Origin: an uncultured Lachnospiraceae bacterium | Lineage (GTDB): Bacteria; Bacillota; Clostridia; Lachnospirales; Lachnospiraceae | Assembly (NCBI GenBank): GCA_947631605.1 | Contig: CANRMC010000005.1 | Span: forward strand, 1 to 43,699 | Direction of reading: 5' to 3' | Length of the DNA: 43,699 bases | Shown here: piece after piece, positions 9,272 through 18,869 of the stretch | How positions within the stretch are numbered: the first letter of the stretch is position 1 | Layout: every line of letters begins with the position of its first letter | The notes under the pieces: model-generated | Seen by the model: the letters and a program-made list of their open reading frames with translations, nothing else | What the model was told of the DNA's origin: nothing | The model's database searches: none | Program-made: the position numbers and the translations under genes

Positions 9272-10132
9272 TTATAGAATTGCCTGATAGATTTCTTTTG
9301 TCACGTCCGCCTTGTTCATACTGTATAAATGAATACCGGCTGCGCCTTCCTTCATCAAGCCTTCAATCTGGCGGACGGCATATTCAATTCCCGCCTGCTT
9401 CATGCCGTAAGGATCGTCTTTATAATGGGCGATCAGGTTGGAAAGTTCTGTCGGAACGGATGAACCGGAAAGCTGCACCGTAGTACCAAGCTGATGTGCG
9501 GAAGTAATCGGCATAATTCCCGCATGAACCGGTATATGGATATCCGCTTTGTGAAGCCGCTCCAGAAACCGGTAAAACTTTTCATTATCAAAAAACATCT
9601 GGGTGATCAGCATATCCACTCCCAGGTCTGTCTTCTGCTTCAGATATTTTATGTCCACTTCCGCCGACTCCGACTCCGGATGAACCTCCGGATAACATGC
9701 CGCTGCAATCCGGAAATCTCCCGCCGACTTGATCTTAGGTATCAGATCCGATGCATACCGAAATTTCCGGTTTTCAAATTCTTCATCGCTCATTGTCTTC
9801 GGTTTATCTCCGCGGAGCGCCAAAACATTTTTTACGCCTTTCCTTGCCAGTTCCTCCAAAAGACCGTTTAGTTTTTCATCCGTCATACCGACGGCTGTCA
9901 TATGCGCTAAAGCTTCTATTTCACAGATATTCTGTATATAAGCGGCGATCGTTGCGGTCTTTTTGCTGTTGCTTCCGCCAGCACCATATGTAACGCTGAT
10001 AAAATCCGGTTCCAGTTCTTTAATCTCATCCAGCGTCCGGAATATCTCATAGATATCGTCGTTTCGTTTCGGCGGAAATACCTCGCAGGAAAATTCCAGA
10101 TTACCGCCGGTATATTTATTCTGAATCATCAT
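9272..10132 (-). CDS. metF: 5,10-methylenetetrahydrofolate reductase
   Basis: FSCEVFPPKRN; ISVTYGAGGS; LALRGDKP; QMFFDNEKFYRFLER. Start placed at ATGATG after GGAGGTGTT, downstream of the ORF-track start at 10153. Confidence 0.93.
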   Translation of the reverse strand: MMIQNKYTGGNLEFSCEVFPPKRNDDIYEIFRTLDEIKELEPDFISVTYGAGGSNSKKTATIAAYIQNICEIEALAHMTAVGMTDEKLNGLLEELARKGVKNVLALRGDKPKTMSDEEFENRKFRYASDLIPKIKSAGDFRIAAACYPEVHPESESAEVDIKYLKQKTDLGVDMLITQMFFDNEKFYRFLERLHKADIHIPVHAGIMPITSAHQLGTTVQLSGSSVPTELSNLIAHYKDDPYGMKQAGIEYAVRQIEGLMKEGAAGIHLYSMNKADVTKEIYQAIL

Positions 10133-10142
10133 AACACCTCCG

Positions 10143-10565
10143 TCACGTCTCATCTTTCAGGGTTTCGAACGCCTGATAGATCTCCGGAAAACTTTTTTTC
10201 AAATTCATCGGTTTAAAGTCCCGATTCACAAAACAATGACTGGACTCCGCCGTATGTTTCAGTTCTCCGGTTTTCGCATCCAGAAATTTGTATGTCACAG
10301 TGAACCGGACGGGCGTTAATTTTACCAGAGACGGAACCACCAGGATTTCATCATTATATTTCAGGGACTGCCTGTAATAACAATGGATTTCCAGAACCGG
10401 AATGATGATCCCCAGTTCTTCCAATCTGTCATAAGACACTCCGATCTGCTCCATCATATCCAGCCTGCATTCCTCCATGATCCGCGGGTAGTTGGAATGA
10501 TGCACCACCTGCATCTGATCGGTTTCATAATAGTTCAGTTTTCGATAATACGGTTTAATCTCCAT
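10143..10565 (-). CDS. Acyl-CoA thioesterase, YbgC/4HBT hot-dog family
   Basis: YYETDQMQVVHHSNYPRIMEECR active-site pattern of 4-hydroxybenzoyl-CoA thioesterase-like proteins. The start codon overlaps the end of the upstream gene. Confidence 0.88.
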   Translation of the reverse strand: MEIKPYYRKLNYYETDQMQVVHHSNYPRIMEECRLDMMEQIGVSYDRLEELGIIIPVLEIHCYYRQSLKYNDEILVVPSLVKLTPVRFTVTYKFLDAKTGELKHTAESSHCFVNRDFKPMNLKKSFPEIYQAFETLKDET

Positions 10566-11292
10566 TTTTTTCATCCTTCTTTTCAACCTGCGGAGTATCT
10601 GTATCCAGCGTCTCCGGTTCTATCGGTTCATCATCAAAATGTATCTTCATCTGTCTGCTGTTTTCAATTTCTTTCATTCGCGCCAGTTCCCGCTCATGAT
10701 ACAGTTCGTTGGCAAGAAGCTGGCTGATCTCCAATATCTGGCCGTAACGGTCATTTTTGCTCAGGTCATTCAGGCTCGCAACCAGTTCCGCCTTGTTGTT
10801 TGATATTTCTGCGATCCTTGTCTGCATCATTTCCATCATTTTTCCATATTCCTGCTCCATCAGGCTGTATGCATTATGCAGTAAATGATCGACTTCCGTC
10901 AGCATTTCATCTGTATAGATTAACGACGCCGCATAGATATCATTTGCGGTCCGAAGCGCCATTTTCTCATTCTTCGTGAGGTCGGATTGCTTGAATACCG
11001 GAACTTCCGTATGCCTCTGCTTTGTTACCCGGATCCGGCTCGCGCTTTGCTCCGCTTCGTATATGATCTCCTCCGCTTCTTTCTTCGCGTCGTTTACAAT
11101 CTTTGCACGTTTGTCCGTCACTTCCCGGTAAACCTGAAGTTCATGCTTCAGGTTATCCTCCAGATTATGAAGCAGAAGCAGAAAGTCATCCCTGCTGATC
11201 ATAACCTTTCCGGAAGAAAGCGGGACGCTCTGCGCATTCTCAACTTCTTCTTTCAGCTTATCCAGTATTATTTCCGCTCTTCCTTTTTCCAT
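10555..11292 (-). CDS. Coiled-coil protein of unknown function (245 aa)
   Basis: Charged helical sequence with heptad-like segment (NDAKKEAEEIIYEAEQSASRIR). SD AAAGGAG before the ATG. Confidence 0.75.
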   Translation of the reverse strand: MEKGRAEIILDKLKEEVENAQSVPLSSGKVMISRDDFLLLLHNLEDNLKHELQVYREVTDKRAKIVNDAKKEAEEIIYEAEQSASRIRVTKQRHTEVPVFKQSDLTKNEKMALRTANDIYAASLIYTDEMLTEVDHLLHNAYSLMEQEYGKMMEMMQTRIAEISNNKAELVASLNDLSKNDRYGQILEISQLLANELYHERELARMKEIENSRQMKIHFDDEPIEPETLDTDTPQVEKKDEKNGD

Positions 11293-11312
11293 TCAAAAAA
11301 CTCCTTTGTTCA

Positions 11313-12080
11313 TTACAAATACTTTCTGATCCCATTCCATGTATACGATATAAAATAAAAAATCCGTTTATAAAGCGGCAGCTGCAGTTTCCGATACACC
11401 CGGTAAGTCATAACCGCCGATTTTAATTTATTTCCCGATTTACTGCTGCGGTTCACACGGTAGTATAACAGCGGCTCGTCAATTCCCGCGGCGAAGCCTC
11501 CCTCCCGCAGAATCTGAAGCCAGCAGAGATAATCTTCGTGCAGATCGCTGTCCTCCTGCATGGGATGCCTTAAAGCCGTTTCCCGTTTGAGGATGACCGA
11601 GGAACAATTGACCGCATTATGCCTGAGAAGCGAGCGGTAATCAATCCGTTTCGGGGCATGAATGTATTTTTCTGTTATTTCCCCATTCGCTCTGCATAAC
11701 TTTCTTCCGGTAAAACAAAGAACCGGTTCTTCTTTTTTATGCCTCTGATATTTCCGTATAAGAAGAAGTTGTTTTTCCAGCTTTTTTCCTGCCCACCAGT
11801 CATCTGCGTCCAAAAAAGCGACATACTGTCCTTTTGCCTTCTTTACCCCCAGATTCCTTGCATATGCTGCCCCTCTGGTTTTTTTCAAGGTAAATACCCT
11901 GATCATTTCCGGATTATCTTTAGGAAAAGGAAGCAGCTTTTGATCCAGGGTTGCCCCGTCATCCACAATGATGATTTCCAATGGAATCCGCTTTTCTGTT
12001 AGAACGGAAGAAACAGCCTGGCTGATTGTTTCATTATTGTTATGGCACGGAATAATGACGCTGACTAAACATGTCTCCAT
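11313..12080 (-). CDS. Family 2 glycosyltransferase
   Basis: VSVIIPCHNNNETISQAV; EIIIVDDGA; ARNLGVKKAKGQYVAFLDADDWW. Confidence 0.92.
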   Translation of the reverse strand: METCLVSVIIPCHNNNETISQAVSSVLTEKRIPLEIIIVDDGATLDQKLLPFPKDNPEMIRVFTLKKTRGAAYARNLGVKKAKGQYVAFLDADDWWAGKKLEKQLLLIRKYQRHKKEEPVLCFTGRKLCRANGEITEKYIHAPKRIDYRSLLRHNAVNCSSVILKRETALRHPMQEDSDLHEDYLCWLQILREGGFAAGIDEPLLYYRVNRSSKSGNKLKSAVMTYRVYRKLQLPLYKRIFYFISYTWNGIRKYL

Positions 12081-12153
12081 CTTTTATTTCACTCCTTATT
12101 TTAACCATACCAGCCTATTATATCACCTGAATACGGAAAAAGGAAGAAAAAAA

Positions 12154-12180
12154 GAGCGGTCCGAAAAGAAAGGACCGCTC
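12154..12180 (-). terminator. Intrinsic terminator of the glutamine synthetase gene
   Basis: Perfect 9-bp stem GAGCGGTCC/GGACCGCTC; on the minus strand followed by a T-rich tract. Confidence 0.85.
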
Positions 12181-12195
12181 TGGGAAAATACGTAT

Positions 12196-14304
12196 TTAGA
12201 TTTCAAACAGCAATTCACGATAAGTCGGAATCGGCCATGCGTCTTTGGAAACAATCTCCTCCAATTCATCCGCCGGCTTTCTGACAGAAGGAAAGCTCAT
12301 GAATACTTCATCATGGTAATACTTTGCCCATGCATGAAGATCATCTGAAAGATCCGCAGCCTTTGTAAGCTTTGCCTCTAATGCTTCGGTCGCAGACTTC
12401 AATTCGGCAGCTTTACCAGCGATCGTTGCGATCATTTCCTTCTGAACAGTCGGTTCAATGGAAGAACGGGCAATATCCGCCGCTTCTTTTGCAAGCGCGC
12501 CTTCGTAAGAAAGGATTGCCGGAAGGATCTGCTTCTTTACCATATCGATCATGACGCGCGCTTCAATGTTAATATACTTCGCGTAATTCTCGTACATAAC
12601 TGCAGCTCTTGCTTCCAGTTCCACTTTGCTCATAACGCCCATCTTCTCGAACAATGCGATCGACTTTTCAGATTTATAATAAGGAATTGCATCTACCATA
12701 CACTTGATATTCGGAAGCCCTCTTCTCTCTGCCTCCTCTACCCACTCCTGTGAGTAACCGTTACCGTTAAAGATAACTCTCTGGTGGTCTGTCAGGGTTT
12801 TCCTTACATATTCCTTGCATGCTTCTTCAAAGTTTTCCGCACCTTCCAATGTATCGGCCGCCTTGCACATAGCCTCTGCCACTATCGTATTCAGAACGGT
12901 TGTCGGCTGGGATACCGGCTGGGTGGAACCAACCATACGGAATTCAAATTTATTTCCGGTAAACGCGAAAGGCGATGTACGGTTCCGGTCGGTAGCGTCC
13001 ATGGTGAATTTCGGAAGCGTGGTTACGCCGGAGTCATAAACCTTGGCAAATACTTTTGCCTCAGCCTCACCTTTTTCAATAATCTGCTCTACAACGCTTG
13101 CCAGCTGCTCGCCGAGGTAAGCGGAGATAATTGCAGGCGGCGCTTCATTTGCACCAAGTCTGTGGTCATTTCCGCAGGACGAAGCGGAAGCTCTTAAGAG
13201 TTCTGCATTCTCGTCAATTGCCTCTATGATACAGGCAAGGAAAAGCTGGAACTGAAGATTTTTCTCCGGTGAATCCGTCGGATCCAGAAGATTCTCTCCG
13301 TCTGTGGTTCCCATGGACCAGTTGTTATGTTTTCCGGAACCATTGATACCGGCATATGGTTTCTCATGGATTAGACATGCTAGTCCGTTCCGGTCTGCAA
13401 CCTTCTTTAAGATTTCCATCAGAAGCTGGTTATTATCGGTCGCCGTATTGGTATCTGAGAAGATCGGTGCAATCTCGCACTGTCCCGGCGCAACTTCGTT
13501 ATGCTGCGTCTTTGCCAGAATACCGTATTTCCACAGTTCATCATTCAGATCGTTCATGAAGACCAGGATCTTATCCTCAATACTTGAGAAATAATTATCC
13601 GCAAGTTCCTGTCCCTTTGGTGCAGGCGCACCGAACAGGGTACGTCCTGTCAGCTCCAAGTCTTCTCTCTTCTTATATTTCGCCTTATCAACCAGGAAAT
13701 ACTCCTGCTCCGGTCCAACCGATGACTTTACACGCATCGGCGTTTTGCCGAATAATTTCAGCAGTCTCTTTGCCTGCTTATCTACCGCGTCCATAGAACG
13801 AAGAAGCGGTGTTTTGTTATCAAGGGATTCACCTGTATATGAAGTAAATGCTGTAGGGATACACAGTACCTTTGTTCCGGAAGGGGTATCCTTTACAAAT
13901 GCAGGAGAAGTACAGTCCCATGCTGTATAACCTCTGGCTGCGCAAGTATCTCTTAAACCGCCGGACGGAAAGGAAGATGCATCCGGCTCTGCACGAATCA
14001 GTTCTTTTCCTGAGAACTCCATAAGGACCTTACCGTCTTCCGTACCGTTAATAAAGGAATCATGCTTCTCAGCAGTAATATTTGTGAGCGGCTGGAACCA
14101 GTGCGTATAGTGCGTTGCTCCTAACTCTACTGCCCACTCCTTCATTGCTGTAGCAACCTCGTCTGCAATCGAAAGATCGAGAGGTGCGCCTTCATCAATG
14201 GTTGCCCGTAACGAATTGTAAACGGCTTTCGGAAGTCTCTCCTTCATGACCGCGTCACCAAACGTATACGAGCCAAATAATTTTGGTACTGTTGATGTTG
14301 ACAT
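12196..14304 (-). CDS. glnN: Glutamine synthetase type III
   Basis: 702 aa; KSSVGPEQEYFLVDK, KTQHNEVAPGQCEIAP, NGSGKHNNWS, ASSCGNDHRLGANEAPP. Confidence 0.95.
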   Translation of the reverse strand: MSTSTVPKLFGSYTFGDAVMKERLPKAVYNSLRATIDEGAPLDLSIADEVATAMKEWAVELGATHYTHWFQPLTNITAEKHDSFINGTEDGKVLMEFSGKELIRAEPDASSFPSGGLRDTCAARGYTAWDCTSPAFVKDTPSGTKVLCIPTAFTSYTGESLDNKTPLLRSMDAVDKQAKRLLKLFGKTPMRVKSSVGPEQEYFLVDKAKYKKREDLELTGRTLFGAPAPKGQELADNYFSSIEDKILVFMNDLNDELWKYGILAKTQHNEVAPGQCEIAPIFSDTNTATDNNQLLMEILKKVADRNGLACLIHEKPYAGINGSGKHNNWSMGTTDGENLLDPTDSPEKNLQFQLFLACIIEAIDENAELLRASASSCGNDHRLGANEAPPAIISAYLGEQLASVVEQIIEKGEAEAKVFAKVYDSGVTTLPKFTMDATDRNRTSPFAFTGNKFEFRMVGSTQPVSQPTTVLNTIVAEAMCKAADTLEGAENFEEACKEYVRKTLTDHQRVIFNGNGYSQEWVEEAERRGLPNIKCMVDAIPYYKSEKSIALFEKMGVMSKVELEARAAVMYENYAKYINIEARVMIDMVKKQILPAILSYEGALAKEAADIARSSIEPTVQKEMIATIAGKAAELKSATEALEAKLTKAADLSDDLHAWAKYYHDEVFMSFPSVRKPADELEEIVSKDAWPIPTYRELLFEI

Positions 14305-14488
14305 AATATCTACTTCCTTTCGTTTTTATTTCGGCAAACATTTCACTCAACAATTTATGCTTCATTTAATTCTGTTATGCATTTGTCTTACCCATGTTTT
14401 GCCTCGATACCTATAAATTACATGAATAAAAATGAAAAGGCAAACTGAAAAAAAAGTAGATTTACTTTATTATATTAGCAGTTTTTTT

Positions 14489-15469
14489 CTACTTGATTAA
14501 ATTATTAAGGTTTTTGCCCGAAATAAACGAATCCGCATTTTCAATCGTAATTTCCGCAATCGCCCGCATCGCTTCTTCGGTAAAAAATGCCTGATGAGAA
14601 GTCAGAATAACGTTTCGATAAGAAGTAAGATGGATCAGGTCCGAATCCGTAATCAGATCATTGGAACAGTCCTCAAAGAAATACTCATCTTCTTCCTCAT
14701 AAACATCCAGACCGACGCCGCTGAATTTTCCATCCGCCAAAGCGTCCAGCAGAGCCTCCGTATCCACCAGACCGCCTCTGGAAGTATTGGCAAGGATAAC
14801 GCCGTCTTTCATCATTTTAATGTGTTCCTTGTTTATGATATGCTTTGTTTCCTTTGTTAGCGGACAATGCAGAGTAATCACATCGGATTTTTTAAATAAA
14901 TCCTCAAGCGGAACATATTGTACATCCAGCTCCTTATTTGGATATAAGTCATAAGCCAGTATCTCCATATCAAATCCGCGTAATATCCGGATCATTTCCT
15001 GTCCGATCTTACCGGTTCCGATGACGCCGGCAGTTTTTCCCTTTAAGTCGATACCCATCAAACCATGGATATTAAAATTAAAATCCCTGGTACGCACATA
15101 CGCCCGATGAATCTTCCGGTTTACGGCAAGAATGAGGCCCATTGTGTATTCCGCAACTGCGCTGGGAGAATAACTCGGCACCCGCAGCACTTTGATTCCC
15201 GCTTTTTCCGCCTGCTTCAGGTCCACGTTATTAAATCCGGCGCACCGGAGCAGGATAACTTTAACGCCATATCTTGCCAGTTTTTCAATCGTTTCCTTAT
15301 CCGCCGTATCATTCACAAAAATGCAGACGGCGTCATATCCGTAAGCCAGCACCGCCGTATCACGGTTTAGTTTTACTTCCTGAAATGTAATCTCAAATCC
15401 TTTTTCCTTTGCCGCCGGTTCAAACCAGATTTTATCGTATGGTTTTGTATCATAAAAACAGATTTTCAT
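14489..15469 (-). CDS. D-lactate dehydrogenase-like 2-hydroxyacid dehydrogenase
   Basis: GVIGTGKIGQEMIRIL (Rossmann); HCPLTKETKHIINKEH; NTSRGGLVDTEALLDAL. Start ATG 15469 after GGAGG. Confidence 0.9.
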   Translation of the reverse strand: MKICFYDTKPYDKIWFEPAAKEKGFEITFQEVKLNRDTAVLAYGYDAVCIFVNDTADKETIEKLARYGVKVILLRCAGFNNVDLKQAEKAGIKVLRVPSYSPSAVAEYTMGLILAVNRKIHRAYVRTRDFNFNIHGLMGIDLKGKTAGVIGTGKIGQEMIRILRGFDMEILAYDLYPNKELDVQYVPLEDLFKKSDVITLHCPLTKETKHIINKEHIKMMKDGVILANTSRGGLVDTEALLDALADGKFSGVGLDVYEEEDEYFFEDCSNDLITDSDLIHLTSYRNVILTSHQAFFTEEAMRAIAEITIENADSFISGKNLNNLIK

Positions 15470-15547
15470 TTTTACATCCTCCAATTCTTATTCCTGCTAT
15501 TTTAATATAATTATTATTTCCCCGCAGGAAATAAATAATGCAAAAGA

Positions 15548-15573
15548 AAAAGCCGATTTCCAAACCGGCTTTT
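15548..15573 (-). terminator. Intrinsic terminator downstream of ftsZ
   Basis: AAAAGCCG ... CGGCTTTT stem-loop with flanking T-rich sequence on the minus strand. Confidence 0.75.
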
Positions 15574-15618
15574 CTTTCTATATATAACATATAATAAATG
15601 ATTCCGTTTCGGAATGAA

Positions 15619-16872
15619 TTATCCGCGCTTCAGGAAATCCGGAATCTTAATGCTCTGGTTTCCGTTCGTCTTGAGCGGAGTCGGCTTTCTGTCCAGTTCC
15701 GGCGCTGCCTGTTCTGCGGAGGTATTCTGCGGAGCTGCATTCTGCGGCTGCGGAGCCTGCTGAATACCGGACTGCGATTTCAGATTAAGCGGAACAGGAA
15801 CCGCTCCCTTTGGTTTATTGTTGCCAAATGTCGGCTGCTTGATTCCTCCGATAGGCTGATCCGCATAAGACGGCTGCTTTGAGGACTTCTTCGGAATAGT
15901 AATTCCGCCTGTACTCTTTTCATTTGCCTCCAGACCGGTTGCAATGATCGTAATGCTGACGTCCTCACCCATCACATCATTATCAACGGTACCGAAGATA
16001 ATATTTGCATTCTCGCCGGCTACCTCTGTAAGATATGTAATCGCATCGTATGCTTCCACAATTCCAATATTTCCGGAGAAGTTTACGATGATATCCGTAG
16101 CGCCGCTTACGGTCGTCTCCAGCAACGGCGAATCCATTGCGGACTTGATCGCATCCACAGCCTTATTGTCACCGCTGGCACGTCCGATACCGATATGGGC
16201 GATACCCTTATCACGCATAACTGTCTGAATATCTGCAAAGTCAAGATTGATAAGTCCCGGCTTGTTGATCAGGTCTGTAACACCCTGAACGCCCTGCTGC
16301 AGAACTTCATCCGCTTTCTTCAAGGCATCCGGAATACTGGTTCTCTTATCACAGATCTGAAGAAGCTTGTCATTTGGAATAACAATCAATGTATCTACAT
16401 TTTCCTTCAGCTTTGCAATACCGTTTAACGCATTGTTCATACGAGGTTTTCCTTCAAAGGAAAACGGTTTTGTTACAACGCCGACGGTCAGGATTCCAAG
16501 GTTTCTGGCAATCTCTGCTACAATCGGAGCAGCACCGGTTCCGGTACCGCCGCCCATGCCGCAGGTAACGAAAACCATATTGGCGTCCTTAATAATGTCA
16601 TTGATCTCTTCCCGATTTTCTTCTACCGCGCTGGCGCCAACCTCCGGCTTCGCACCCGCACCAAGACCTTTTGTCAGCTTCTCGCCAATCTGAATCTTTG
16701 TGGTTGCTCTGCTCAGTGATAATGCCTGCTTATCGGTATTAATAGCAATCAGTTCAACACCTTCGACATTTTCATCAATCATTCGGTTTACTGCATTATT
16801 TCCGGCTCCTCCAACTCCGATTACCAGAATTCTTGCCGGCGTCTTTTCATCGTTTGATTTTATTTCAAGCAA
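15619..16872 (-). CDS. ftsZ: Cell division protein FtsZ
   Basis: [24 protein letters not shown] tubulin signature; C-terminal [14 protein letters not shown] start after AAGGAGGAG. Confidence 0.97.
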   Translation of the reverse strand: MLEIKSNDEKTPARILVIGVGGAGNNAVNRMIDENVEGVELIAINTDKQALSLSRATTKIQIGEKLTKGLGAGAKPEVGASAVEENREEINDIIKDANMVFVTCGMGGGTGTGAAPIVAEIARNLGILTVGVVTKPFSFEGKPRMNNALNGIAKLKENVDTLIVIPNDKLLQICDKRTSIPDALKKADEVLQQGVQGVTDLINKPGLINLDFADIQTVMRDKGIAHIGIGRASGDNKAVDAIKSAMDSPLLETTVSGATDIIVNFSGNIGIVEAYDAITYLTEVAGENANIIFGTVDNDVMGEDVSITIIATGLEANEKSTGGITIPKKSSKQPSYADQPIGGIKQPTFGNNKPKGAVPVPLNLKSQSGIQQAPQPQNAAPQNTSAEQAAPELDRKPTPLKTNGNQSIKIPDFLKRG

Positions 16873-16933
16873 GGTTTTCTCCTCCTTAATATTGTATTCT
16901 TATTTCATGTTACAATTTGGACATTCTATTCAT

Positions 16934-16962
16934 ATAATAAATGTTTTTTTGTAAATAATCAA
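16934..16962 (-). promoter_or_regulatory. Putative dedicated ftsZ promoter
   Basis: Minus strand TTGATT-17 nt-TATTAT between ftsQ and ftsZ. Confidence 0.55.
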
Positions 16963-16985
16963 TACAAAATTCGTTATTTCCATAA

Positions 16986-17690
16986 TTATTTTGCTTTAAA
17001 ACTTGCAGTCGCATCATCAGAAGTAAAGTCTTTCATATATAAAGTGCCTTCTTTTCCTTCCAGGCCTTCCAGAATACTTCCGAGATTCATCATCTGAACC
17101 GCCAGATAATCCCCCTCTCCGATTTCAATGCGGATCGCATCGTGCCATAACACAATCTCATTTTCAGGCGTAAATTCAATGCCGTCGATCGTAAGCTGAT
17201 ATTTCTCCAAAAGCTGCGTAATTGCCAGAATATGTTTAAACTTCTCCTCATCTTCAATCGGCAGTTTTTCTCCCTTTTCCCAGCTATTAAACGTCAATCC
17301 TTCAATGCAGGGGATTCCAGGTTTTCTTTCACCGGAAGATTCCAGAATGATTCCGTCCTTATCAAAATAGACATAGCCGTCCATATATTCGATACAGCCT
17401 GCAATGGATTTTTCATATACGGTTACAACCACCTGATTTTTAGATACGAAGTCGATATCCAGTTTTGCAACAAACGGTATATTTTCTATCGGCTGAAATT
17501 TATTCTTGAGATACAAAACGAGCGTATTGTTCAAAAAACCGCTGTTTTCCACTGCGCTTCGCACATCTTCCTCTGACACCAGATTACAGCCCGTAACCTC
17601 GATTGTTTTTAAATGAAATGTACTTAAATATCCGATTCCTCCGGCAAGGATTACCAGGATCACAATCAGAACGATTCCTTTTTTCTTCAT
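16986..17690 (-). CDS. ftsQ: Cell division protein FtsQ/DivIB (POTRA domain)
   Basis: Single N-terminal TM followed by FHLKTIEVTGCNLVSEEDVRSAV (POTRA). Position in the dcw cluster. Confidence 0.85.
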   Translation of the reverse strand: MKKKGIVLIVILVILAGGIGYLSTFHLKTIEVTGCNLVSEEDVRSAVENSGFLNNTLVLYLKNKFQPIENIPFVAKLDIDFVSKNQVVVTVYEKSIAGCIEYMDGYVYFDKDGIILESSGERKPGIPCIEGLTFNSWEKGEKLPIEDEEKFKHILAITQLLEKYQLTIDGIEFTPENEIVLWHDAIRIEIGEGDYLAVQMMNLGSILEGLEGKEGTLYMKDFTSDDATASFKAK

Positions 17691-17696
17691 ATGCGG

Positions 17697-18869
17697 TTAC
17701 CTTTCTTCCGGAACAGAAGCATTTCTGTCCCTTTCCCGATGCGGACGTATCTGCCGGGATACGGAAAGCACCAGTCCCATTTCTATCAGAAGGAAGACCA
17801 AGGAAGTTCCTCCATAGCTGACAAACGGCAGCGTAACGCCCGTATTCGGCATTACATTAGTAACAACACTGATATTGATAATTACCTGAATGGCAATATG
17901 TGCAATAATACCGGTAACCAGCAGACCGCCGAACCGATCCGGCGCGCCTTCGCTGATAAATTTAAACCGCCAAAGCAGCATCAGAAAGACGATAATGACT
18001 CCTACGGCGCCGACAATACCTAATTCTTCACAGATGACCGAGAACACCATATCGTTATGCGCTTCCGGAATAAATCCCATCTTCTGGATACTCTGTCCCA
18101 GCCCTCTTCCGAACAAACCGCCGGAACCGATCGCATACAAGGACTGCATGGTCTGATATCCGTTTTCCGAAGTTTCCGGATGTAACCACGCTTCAATCCG
18201 GTCGCCGCGGTAACCAACCAGAAAAATACCTGCTACAGCAAGCGCAACACCTACAGCGCCAAAGATAAGAAGGTACTTCAGATTCGGCGTTGCCACAAAC
18301 CAGATGGCAACAACGATCACAAAGCAGATGATCGCGGTACTCAGGTTCTCGATGGCGATCAGAACAATCATGCCCGCAGGAAAAAGAAACATCTTAACCG
18401 TATCCAGAAAATTCCGCATTTCTTTACTCTTTGCGGTACAGATATGCGCCATATAGATAACCAGCGCCATTTTTGCGATTTCAGACGGCTGGAACCGGAT
18501 TCCTGCTATTTCAATCCAACGGGTAGAACCGTTGCTCGCGCTGCCTATGATCAGTACAAGAAGTAAAAGAAGTGTTTCCGCTATCATAAAAATCAGACTG
18601 AAATTCTTGAGTTTCTGATAACGGATTCTTGAAACAACCAGCATACAGACAATCCCAAGCACCGCAAAAATAAGCTGGCGCTTGAAGAAATACGCGCTGT
18701 CCCCATAGTTCCGGTTTCCAATGTAAGAACTGGTGCTGTATACCATCAGAAGTCCAAAACAGACAAGGAAAAGGATCAGAAACAAAGCGGTATAATCAAA
18801 ATATGTACCCCTTATGAAAAAGGAAGTTTTTTTTCTTTTTCTGGTCTGATTACTGCTCAACTGCATCAC
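17697..18869 (-). CDS. ftsW: SEDS-family peptidoglycan polymerase FtsW/SpoVE
   Basis: Polytopic; FQPSEIAKMALVIYMA; PEAHNDMVFSVICEELG; NTGVTLPFVSYGGTSL. Confidence 0.92.
   Translation of the reverse strand: MMQLSSNQTRKRKKTSFFIRGTYFDYTALFLILFLVCFGLLMVYSTSSYIGNRNYGDSAYFFKRQLIFAVLGIVCMLVVSRIRYQKLKNFSLIFMIAETLLLLLVLIIGSASNGSTRWIEIAGIRFQPSEIAKMALVIYMAHICTAKSKEMRNFLDTVKMFLFPAGMIVLIAIENLSTAIICFVIVVAIWFVATPNLKYLLIFGAVGVALAVAGIFLVGYRGDRIEAWLHPETSENGYQTMQSLYAIGSGGLFGRGLGQSIQKMGFIPEAHNDMVFSVICEELGIVGAVGVIIVFLMLLWRFKFISEGAPDRFGGLLVTGIIAHIAIQVIINISVVTNVMPNTGVTLPFVSYGGTSLVFLLIEMGLVLSVSRQIRPHRERDRNASVPEER

Noticed and set aside
14450-14494. AAGTAGA/TCTACTT stem plus T8 after the hydroxyacid dehydrogenase gene
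   Set aside because: May be a terminator, but the stem is short (7 bp), the loop is long and it overlaps the stop codon, so I did not list it as a feature.
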